Shown here piece by piece: positions 55,401-64,000 of a stretch of DNA of 64,000 nt (positions are counted from its first letter, which is position 1; each line of letters starts with the position of its first letter). The translations under genes and the position numbers were made by a program. The notes under the pieces are model-generated. The model searched no databases and was not told the origin of the DNA. It saw only the letters and a list, made by a program, of their open reading frames with translations. Origin of the DNA: Pilasporangium apinafurcum (Eukaryota; Oomycota; Peronosporomycetes; Pythiales; Pythiaceae); assembly GCA_001600495.1 (NCBI GenBank), contig BCKE01000022.1, forward strand, positions 62,001 to 126,000. The letters are read 5' to 3'.

Positions 55401-58400
55401 TCACAGACAACAGAACAAAAAGAAAGTTTCAAATCCTCCGGACCCGCTGCCATCGCGGTGGACTGCCGGTGTTGCGGGCAGCAAATTGGTAGCTTCGATC
55501 CTATGTGTGTGCCAGTGTATACCATACACTTTGCATCCACTTTCGGATCGTTGTCCGATGGCGTCTGTTGCTCAAGAAGTTCAAATGTTGCCTGCCAGTG
55601 TGGCGATTGTCCAAGACATTTTGAGTTGCCAATAATATACATGCCAATTCGTGCACGACTCAGCAGCACAATCATTCGATTCTGCAGCTTAACAAACGGC
55701 GTCGTCGACTTCCCATCAATGACCAAAGAAACGATGACGATATCAGCTTCATCACCTTGAAATCGATCAACTGTGGATAGAATACATGCTGGCGAAGGTC
55801 TCGAATTATTGTATCCTCCGCTTCTCACTTGGCGAGTTAAGCCATACTCTTCCATGAGCATACGTCGAAGAAGCATCAATTGTCCTTTATATGGAGTTAA
55901 AATGGCAATGGACAATGGAGACACTTTACATTCCTTCACCAAATATTTCGTTAGTTGGCACACCATTGTTGCCTCTTTAGGATTCATGCGTGATAAACCC
56001 ACGTCAGAACGTTCTTCTGCTCCTGTGTGCTCCCAGAAATACAAATGAGGGGATATTCCAGGCACTTCCCGTCCGTTTCCTTCACATTGATCAAAGAGGT
56101 CGGTCATGGACATATAACTTGTGCTAAGACTAGTTATAGTCTTCGTTCGGCATACCGGGTGGTCTTCAATCTCAGTAATGCCCGCATAAAAATCACGTGT
56201 CAAGTCACAAATATCTTTCCGCATACGACGTTGGATTGATAAAACTGATGACGGCACTTCATTTCCAGGCGGGGCGCAAATCAGCCTCTCGAACATGGAG
56301 ATATGGATCTTGTTGACTATCTGGAAATCATATTTGGACATGACCGATGGTTGGAGTTGTAGGTGATCTCCAATCATCTCAAGTTTACACGTTGTCGAGC
56401 AAAGACACGAGAATAAAAGCGGCTCTAATACCTCGGATGCTTCTTCGACCAAAATTGCGAATGGATTTGTCGCTCTGATCGCCTCTAAACGTGCTACGCA
56501 TCCAGTAATAGTGCCACCAATAACCGATTTCCCCTCAAATACTCTTGCTTTCGCCTTAGTTTTTTCATGGTGCAAAATCTCCTTATGGTTTTTAACAAGA
56601 TCACGAATAATCCGAAGGGTTGCAGAGCAAATTGGATTCCATTGACGGATCGTCGCATTCACGCATCCCCAACGTGTTTCCAAGGACATTTCCCAATTCC
56701 ACTCTTCAACGTTCAGCACTGCATCTGCAACGCTGTCATCAGTTCCCATGAAATCAAATGTAACTGGATCTTCACAGTTGGTTTCTAAATCGCTTTCTTC
56801 TCGAGTGTTCTCAACAATTTCATCTACTTCTCGAAGATGCTGCAGATGCTCCGATTCTTCCACTTCGTCATCATCGTTAATGTTAACACAGTCGACATCA
56901 AACTCAATGAAGCTTCCTGATGCTGACGACAGAACTTCTACATTAGAAAAAGCGTCAGATCCTTCAATCACCTTGTCAGAGGTAGACATAGATACGTCAC
57001 TCCGTTTTCCATGTTCGATTGTTTGCGCAGTCGCTGTAGCTGGAGTTGTTGGAAAATCCGAAATCGCAGCATTCGAAGATACAGTTCGTGTCTTTGAGTC
57101 TGGGATTTTATCGCCGCGCAATTCTAATCTCTCATATAGACTGATCGGCGCAGGACTATTCGATGCGCGATTCGAAGACTTGCCCAGATGCGCATTACAA
57201 TAGTTTAATCCATTCATAGGTGGTGAACCACATGGCTTCCCTTTGCTATTTGTTCCCTTACAACGCGACGAACGAGAAACTGTTGATACATTTCCCTTGG
57301 CTGTACTTGAGGCGTTTGACTTTCCAGCAGTAACGGGCGCTTCGACTTTCCTTTCATTGCTTTGTTCTAAATGTACGTGACAATACGGAGTACTGGATGA
57401 AATTGGAATTGATTTGCACGGTCTCCCCTTGGTTGTGATACCACGACAGCTGACACTTAAGTGGCTTTCGCAGTACGACGTTCCTAAAACAGCCAAATTC
57501 GAACAATACCCACGACTGCTATTGTTCCAGCAAAGTGGATGTTGTGCACATGTGTTACGAGGCGGATCGAGCATTGCTTCCAACGCTGGTACCATCTGAG
57601 ACTCGACGCAAATATAGCACGCATGGTCTATGCAGTACTGTTGATTTTGTGCAAAACGTGAGTTCCGGCATTGTGCTGATGCACACAAATGTTCACTGCA
57701 AACCCATTTGTTTAGAGCTACTGGGTTATTGCACTGCTGCAGCAGATCGTCATGTTCATACTTGCATCGGTGTTGGCCGCAAAATTGACTCTTATCTTCG
57801 CGAATGTTTGAGCACGGTTCAGGATACATACATTGCGGTAACGGGACAAAACCGGTTAGCCATCGATATATTATCTCAGCTGGATCCATGGTAGAGTCAT
57901 AGTGTTTGATTCCGTCATATAGTAACGGAATATCCTGGTACATAAGTGTGGTTTGGCAATCGCCATCAATTCCAATCACGCTGAATGCCGTTTTAATAAT
58001 CTTGTGGCTGTCTAGGTCTTGATTGTCCTCAAAAATGATCGTATTATTTTCTCCGGCTTCATCATCACCGGCTTTACTTGCTTCCATGAAAGCGAGAATC
58101 ACACCCACAGCTCGTTGTACGGCTAGTGCAGCATCATAGCATATTTTACGATCACGCTTACGAGCTTTAGGATCAACTTCGTTTTGGTTATCAAAAACGA
58201 TCAACCGTGCCTCTTCAAGTACTGAAAACCCCTCCTGGAAGCGACGAACTTGATCTACAAGCTCAAGCAGGTCATTAATTTTGTCCAACAGATCCTTTAC
58301 CACAGGAGACGAAAAAGCAGCGTTATTTTCAAGAAATGGCTGGAGCTCTAATTCATTACATCCACCACCAATTCTGACAAGAGGTCGGGACCAATAGTTG

Positions 58401-60672
58401 CCATAATTTCTCCCGGATCGGCCGTATTGCATCGACGGCTCTTTTCGAACAAGGTCGAGTAGAAATTCATCAATTGCATGGTTCTTATAAGAAAGCACCA
58501 ATATAGGCGGGCTCGCTATCGACACCGAGCATCTCATCCACAGTTCACGAATAATCAGGAGAGCTCGGATGATCACCACTCCTAAATACGATTTCCCTGT
58601 TCCAGGCGGTCCTTGAGTACAGTGTACAGGATGCTGCAAAGCAGACACAAAACTTTCCAATTGCCCGCTGTCAAGTGTTGACTCCTTTACTAGATCGACT
58701 AATTCATGATAGAGTTCGTAACGCAAAGTATCGTGTCGCCGTATTTGGATGATCGGATCCAAATTGCTGCTTTCAATCAAAGATTGAACTAAATATCTCG
58801 GATCATTTTGGTCTTTTACCACTGACACTCCATCGAAACTTTCATACTCATGAGTATATTCATGATTACTTTCGTCCGGATCAAAAGCAAAACCTTGAGT
58901 TTTTCGCAAATTGACTAATGCGCCATTTTGGAAGGGCATCGGCATTAATTTCTGCTTCTCCAACGCTTGCAGCACAGGAATAAACTCAGGTACAAATGTC
59001 TGGCAATCGATTACAGCAACCGCAGATCCTTTTGTCAAATCTTTTGACATGAGAGGGTTTTCCTTGCCATCGAGTGAATATTCTAACAAATTGAGAACGA
59101 GTTTCCCCTCTTCACGCTTTAAGTACTCATTTTTATGGTCGTGCAGCCCTATTTTCGCCCAGTAAATCTCGTCCATTAAGCGCAGAGATGCACCTTTACT
59201 AGAGAGCAGTACGATGCCGACCAAGTTGGGACATGATAGGCGCTTCGTTGTCCGCCAGTGAATTCTTCTTTCAGGTGGTCGTCTTGATTTAATATTTTGA
59301 AGATAGATGGTTCCGTCATGCTGGATTAATTCGACTTCACCGTCATAAATGTGAGTACTCGCATGCTTTGAAGGGGGTCCACGTAGCGCTTGCCGTCGTA
59401 CTTCAGCACATCTACGACATAGTCCGCGATCGTGATAACGATTGGGACAGACAAATTCTGCGGGGTGTGGGCAGTTAGGAGACCGACAATACGGTTGTTG
59501 GTCCCCGCGATGTGGTATTGGCCACAATGGTTGATCGCAAACTTTATCACCAAGTTTGGCTGTACAATGGGGGAGCAACGCGTTGTTACCATCTACAAAC
59601 GTCATGCCAATCCATAATTTAATGGTATTGTCAAAATACTCATCTGGTGACTCATATACGCCATTTCCATTGCCACCGGGGACTTTCATGTGTGGCAGCT
59701 TCTTTGGTTGAAAGTGATTCCAATTGCTGAGCCATCCAACTGTCGGTCTAGTCCACTGTGATCCACTATCAACATCTTCACTTAGGTATCTCGCATTTCT
59801 TGAGATCTGAATAGTTTTGATAGTCCAACTTTTCTCCAGCTCTTCAAACGCAACTTCAAGCTTTTCACGAGCCTTGCGATGGGGACGATAACGAGCTTCA
59901 AGAGTGTCATCTGCCTCCGCCAACATATCATTCAGCGCTACTCGCACATCTTCTTTCTCTACATTCCACTGAAACTTTACCAGCCGCTGTTAAAATATTC
60001 AGTATTTCATCAATTAGTCATATCATTTCATGGTAATCGACAGCGAAGCAGCAATAGTGAGCGATATGAACATACCTGAAAAACACGTGCCACGAGTTCA
60101 ACTATTTGGACCTTTATTTCTTGGGGGTTCAAACCTCCCCTGGTTTCATGCGGTGCTTTATGCAACAACGTCGACACTGATCGAGTCACATCGTTCAGAT
60201 TTGGGTGCTCGATAGAACTAGAGAACGGTAATCTTGCTAATGCCTCTAGCAAAATCTTCAATTCTTCTGTCGACAGCGAATCCGACTGTGTCCAGCAATC
60301 TATCCACAGCTTCTTCGATTGCTCCAATGCTTGAGATAGTTTGTAATCAGGGCACCGTTGAAGTACGGATACAATAAATCGTCCGCACGACATATTCCTG
60401 ACTAAGCTGCTTGTGAAAGGGCGGTTTGAAGACCCAGATCTCTCATTTGTACGATTCACTGGGTCATCGTCGTCAACATACTCAATCACTCGTGGGTTCC
60501 CTCGCCCGCCTCTTCCACGACGATTATCTCGTCCACGAGTGCTCGCGACTGATGACCATCCATCCTCACGCCTGCGACCACCGCCACTGCCTCGACTAGT
60601 ACCATCGTTGTTACTACCACTTCCGCGTTTTCCTTCTCCTAGCCCCGACTTGTTGCCGCCGCGTGGCGTCAT
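49472..60672 (-). CDS. ZNFX1-like helicase fused to three CbbX-type AAA+ domains
   Basis: Two exons, 60076-60672 and 49472-59986 (89-bp intron), encode 3,703 residues. The N-terminus is Gly/Arg-rich (RGG-like). An SF1 UPF1-like helicase follows: GPPGTGKSYLGVVI near residue 658, YKNHAIDEFLLDL, VEEASEVLEPLL, LDRF-type DRFQGDEADIVIVSL near 1608 and LSRARIGMYIIGN. A large insert in the helicase carries repeated C..G.PC..YC..H units. NF-X1-type zinc fingers fill about 1690-2150 (CGHEEQMKCEQAF, CGHKQQVKCHKA and others). After ~600 residues come three AAA+ modules of the CbbX/SpoVK type: GNPGTGKTTVARLFARIL (about 2794), GNPGTGKTTCASIYGRIL (3057) and GSPGTGKTTVARVMAKIL (3329), each with a VLFIDEAYxL Walker B. 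The end is coiled coil plus a CGGWRCAGGSH motif. ZNFX1 proteins act in RNA silencing and antiviral defence; the AAA+ modules are a rarer addition. Confidence 0.9.
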
Positions 60673-60901
60673 TATGCCTTTACTTTGCGGCTTCTGTCCT
60701 TGATCAGCTAAATCGAAGAGTGGAAGGGCACGTGAAAAATGTGGAAAGATCTTGCGTATGACTGTGGGACCTGGCGAGATTTATTCTTTTATTCATGTAG
60801 ACAAGACCCAACGGTGCAGGAAAGCTCATCACCATATTTCTCCCAGAATCAATAGGAATCAACAGATCATTAAAGTGAAGAGTAAAACGTTGAACTTCGC
60901 C

Positions 60902-62526
60902 TCAGAAGATCACAAGGTTCTCAAGAGATACGAAGGTATTAAAATGATGATTCCTGGCTTTTGTTTTCTGTGTGGTCAGCTTGGATCTGACAAGTACTTG
61001 GACGAGTAGACACCTCGAGGAAGGCAGACCCGACACCTGGACCAAATTGACCCACAAGTAAATCTTTATCCTTCAGAAAGATGGTTTTAGCTGCATCGAT
61101 ATTGCGATCTGTAACCAAGTTACATGATGAACACAAAACTTCTCTCTGTGTTTGGATACTCTAGTTGCCTCTCTTACAGCAAGAACATGCTTTTGAAATA
61201 TAGTCTTCTTTGCATTCAATCGCATGTCCTCCTGATCGCTTCATCTTGTACTCCAGCACTTTCTTGAATGTATGATGACATAACATGAACATTGTTCTCA
61301 AAACCTTGCTGGAGATTCGTTTTTGTTTCCAAGTCATCTCAGATGTACCAAACATTGGAAGTAGGCTTTGATTGTAATTGTGTAATAACCACTTTGAAAC
61401 CTTGTGATGCATATCTGATATCATTGCTTTCATTCGATTGTATAATTGAACAATTGATCGTCTTGTGCGATAACATTTGTGCTTGGACTTTTCATTTCTC
61501 AACTTTGACTTGAGACGATCAATCAAAAGACAACGCGTGAAAATCTTGTCTTTATCCTTGAAATCCTTAACACTCAATGTTAACCCTTGGAGTTGTGTAT
61601 CATGATGAAACTACAAACTCTAGGATCGGTCGCTTCTTGGCAGTCAATGTAAACTCTTTCACTTGCGGGATACAAAGATAAAACCGTCCTTCTCATGTTC
61701 TCTGCAATTAAATCGAATATTACATTTCTGAAAGAGGTTGCTTGGTTTTAAGCTCTTGATGCACCTTATCAAGATATTTTGGGGAAAAGTGAACGACATC
61801 TTTTTGAGAGGGTGTGATCGATCAAGGACCAATTTCAATTGACGTTGCGTTATCTTTTCTTGACTTGAGCTTCATTTCAGGAAAAGACATCTTCTTTTCT
61901 TCTCTCATAGAGAAAAGCAAAGCGCTCGACAATTTAATAGCTTTTGTAAAATCTCGAAAGGTACCGTTCATGACTTCTGCTGGAACTTTGAGAAGACTTT
62001 CTGCTTTTCGGGAACGAAAATGTTGCGCTAGCGTTTTCTTTTGAGAAATAGATCGATATTTATCGCGTAGTTCTTTCTTGGATGGAGTATACGCCTTCTT
62101 GTTCATGGTCTCAACTAGCTTGTCGTAAATCGTTCGATATGTACCAAAGATCTTGTTCAACAGTACTCGCTGTTCTTTGGTACGATAAAACTTCAATCTA
62201 ATCATACTGTTTGGAGACGATTTTTTGTCATTCGTGTCTTCTTTCTCTCGCGTTTCTTTCAATGCTTCACTAACTAGTGAGAGTTCATCCTTTCGCTTGC
62301 GCTTCCATGTCTTCGTTTGAGTCTTGGTAGCATTGCTTGTCAATGTAAACCACAATTTGGATTGTAAACTCTTGAAACATTTATTCAGAGAGATTGTGCG
62401 TAAATTTTCTTTGGAAGGTAACCACAATTCTTGAGATCTATACATGTCATGTCAACTCACGACACTACTTGTTCCTGTCTTTTTGTTCACTTCATGCACT
62501 TCATTTTCTATTAATCGTTTTAAGGC
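60902..62526 (-). mobile_element. Fanzor relic B3, longest family-B copy
   Basis: The minus strand shows most of a TnpB-like protein. Near the start is KSSKKRAVKTALKRLI. After an in-frame stop comes the N-terminal domain in frame 62445-61822 (LWLPSKENLRTISLNKC, IRLKFYRTKEQRVLLNKIF, TYRTIYDKLVETMN). A damaged region around 61600-61820 follows, where RuvC-I is not recognisable. The middle RuvC part is at 61577-61161 (HHKVSKWLLHNYNQSLLPMF, TFKKVLEYKMKRSGGHAIEC, DYISKACSCCKRGN). An in-frame TAG precedes EVLCSSCNLVTDRNIDAAKT, where the usual RD is RN. Dead, with several breaks. Its left end matches B1 and B2. On the right it abuts a family-A 3' module directly. Confidence 0.85.
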
Positions 62527-62696
62527 TGTCTTCACTGCCCTCTTCTTGGAAGATTTTACAATGTAAGGACTAAGCTGTGTGGACGCGTTTGAGAGGTTGG
62601 TAGACCCCACGCATACTTTATTCTGCTGATCGTAGCTCTGGTGATCTTGAAAATCCATGTAGAAGACACATGATGAGTGTAAGAATGTTCTTCGAC
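62527..62696 (-). repeat. 170-bp inverted repeat, left arm (Fanzor-A 3' module)
   Basis: The reverse complement is identical by eye to 63213-63382. On the minus strand it carries the end of the last RuvC motif (GTCGAAGAACATTCTTACAC), the 3' flank, and about 40 bases of the start of the family-B frame (encoding IVKSSKKRAVKT). Just upstream (62697-62760, minus) is the remainder of the motif, ECRIMLERDINASKNIL. Confidence 0.9.
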
Positions 62697-63212
62697 GCGT
62701 TGATGTCTCGCTCCAACATGATTCTGCACTCGGTGTTGTTGCGGTGAAGAATCTAGTGAGACTCCTGGTTTATCGGGCTGGTGTATGTGCTTGATGCACG
62801 ATTTGTTGTGAAGTGACTGGTGCACTATGCTGGTATGGTCGAATTTATTTACAGTGCACAACACCATCCATGATCCTTTTTTACTTGGTTATTTGCTATA
62901 TCTCACTTAAATCTAGATGATCTGGCAAGTCGAAAACACATACATACATGACAATTTGCAACTCTTTGTCAACCAGAAATCACCACAAGACATCATATAT
63001 GTGTATGAATATTACTGTTAGTATGCAGTCTGAGTGCAATTAGTCGCTACTGGACTCGGACAATCCCTCTCTACTAGACTCTAGTTCGCTGTTACTCTCG
63101 CTGTCGTCGATATCTTTTGTCTTGTGCATGTGGTCGTAAATGTCTACTAAATGAGCATTTGATTTGTCAATATACCTCTGCATTTGTACAACAGTTGAGA
63201 ATAGTGGTTGCA
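62697..63212. other. Spacer between 170-bp inverted repeat arms
   Basis: The left side still encodes the Fanzor-A zinc-finger/RuvC-III end on the minus strand. The right side (63125-63200) matches the reverse complement of 4235-4310. The centre is AT-rich without recognised content. Confidence 0.5.
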
Positions 63213-63382
63213 GTCGAAGAACATTCTTACACTCATCATGTGTCTTCTACATGGATTTTCAAGATCACCAGAGCTACGATCAGCAGAATAAAGTATGCGT
63301 GGGGTCTACCAACCTCTCAAACGCGTCCACACAGCTTAGTCCTTACATTGTAAAATCTTCCAAGAAGAGGGCAGTGAAGACA
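63213..63382 (+). repeat. 170-bp inverted repeat, right arm
   Basis: Perfect reverse-complement partner of 62527-62696. Both arms include the same junction between family-A and family-B sequence, so the duplication happened after those two elements became joined. Confidence 0.9.
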
Positions 63383-63536
63383 TCAACCAAGGGTGCTTGG
63401 TGAGTGCTACAATTGGTCAAAATTTGAAGGGCCGATTGGTTTTGGCCACTGAGAAAAATTCAAAACTATCTTATATCGTGTCGCGGACGGATTTTGGCTG
63501 TTTAATCTTGCTGCAGCAGGCAGAAGAATACTCCGC

Positions 63537-64000
63537 ATGGAAGACAGCTTCAAGGCGGAATATGCGCTGTTGAATGCCATTAGCGCGCGACAGTACGCGA
63601 TTGAAACACGTCTACGTAATAGTCAGCCGTTGTTGTGGGCAGGCAGTGCACTGTCACTGCGTCGACCGACAGCAAATTCCTATGAGAAGTTAAATGATGA
63701 AAATCCAATACCTGTGGAAGAGCGTGCCTGGCGTCGACGGATTGAGTGGGAAGTCACGAGAAGAATTGCACGTGTAGAAAGAGAGATGCATAAACTTCCA
63801 CCTACACAACGGTATTGGCACCCACGACGTCAGACTGACAGAATCCCATTCAGTGATAGACAAGTGCGCCAAAGTCTGGCTTCAATCGCCAAACAGAACA
63901 AATCCACTTCGTATACACAACAACGAGCTCCAGCCATAAATACAGGCAATGCTGCTGTGAGTAGTACAGGGAATTTCAAAATAAAGCAAAAGTCCCAGCA
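63537..64000 (+). CDS. 5' part of an unknown basic protein (runs off window)
   Basis: Open frame from ATG at 63537 to the window end, 154 complete codons, no stop. It begins MEDSFKAEYALLNAISARQY and continues with many Arg, Glu and Trp (ERAWRRRIEWEVTRRIARVE), suggesting a charged helix. It then becomes Ser/Thr/Gln-rich and probably disordered. No family is recognised. A possible splice acceptor (CTGCAGCAG) lies about 20 bases upstream, so an earlier exon may exist and this Met may be internal. Confidence 0.6.
   Translation, partial: MEDSFKAEYALLNAISARQYAIETRLRNSQPLLWAGSALSLRRPTANSYEKLNDENPIPVEERAWRRRIEWEVTRRIARVEREMHKLPPTQRYWHPRRQTDRIPFSDRQVRQSLASIAKQNKSTSYTQQRAPAINTGNAAVSSTGNFKIKQKSQ

Overview
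The window is nuclear DNA of a gene-dense eukaryote with short introns. Most introns I could place are 68-110 bp, run GT..AG and keep the reading frame. The gene set points to a stramenopile, most likely an oomycete: a cellular RNA-dependent RNA polymerase, a TOG-array protein of the TOGARAM/crescerin type expected in organisms with cilia, a histidine-phosphatase/NAD-kinase fusion, and degraded Fanzor (eukaryotic TnpB) elements. The oomycete call is inferred from content and not proven. A compact genome such as Albugo would fit the spacing.

Layout. 1-1601: 3' part of a coiled-coil gene (minus). 1754-5342: Fanzor-type transposon relics. 6147-7704: ankyrin-repeat gene. 8072-8860: ribosomal protein S10 (minus), divergent from a mitochondrial carrier at 9240-10377. 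10687-14013: RNA-dependent RNA polymerase (minus), with a Fanzor fragment at its 5' side (14070-14572), scrambled DDE transposase pieces (15069-15783) and a Fanzor 3' module (15845-15998). 16139-28000: three related PDZ-domain genes (16139 plus, 19976 minus, 26126 minus) with dienoyl-CoA isomerase between the first two and a Fanzor relic next to the truncated third. 28947-46745: Nup93/NIC96 nucleoporin, a polyglutamine protein, a TOG-array protein, the phosphatase/NAD-kinase fusion, a WW/FF/RS-tail protein, a small coiled-coil protein and an atypical MAP kinase. 47164-48504: a third type-A Fanzor relic with short terminal inverted repeats and a nested hairpin. 49472-60672: a 3,703-codon ZNFX1-like helicase with zinc fingers and three CbbX-type AAA+ modules. 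60902-63382: a longer type-B Fanzor relic and a perfect 170-bp inverted repeat. 63537-64000: 5' part of another gene (plus).

The most notable material is the set of Fanzor relics, which fall into two families. Family A resembles Fanzor1, with an N-terminal helical region, a RuvC core and a CxxC..CxxxC zinc finger. Family B is shorter and closer to TnpB. A ~150-bp piece covering the last RuvC motif and the 3' flank recurs five times, sometimes alone. Hairpins lie just downstream of the ORF ends in two family-A copies, which is where TnpB/Fanzor guide RNAs are known to be encoded. All three family-B copies share one in-frame TAG and an Asp-to-Asn change at the last RuvC motif, so they look like copies of an already dead source.

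Two genes suggest RNA silencing: the RNA-dependent RNA polymerase and the ZNFX1-like helicase. Their families work together in nematode small-RNA inheritance. Here they sit about 35 kb apart, so any link is inference. The remaining genes are ordinary housekeeping and signalling genes: translation, mitochondrial transport and fatty-acid oxidation, nuclear pore, microtubules, splicing/transcription and a kinase.
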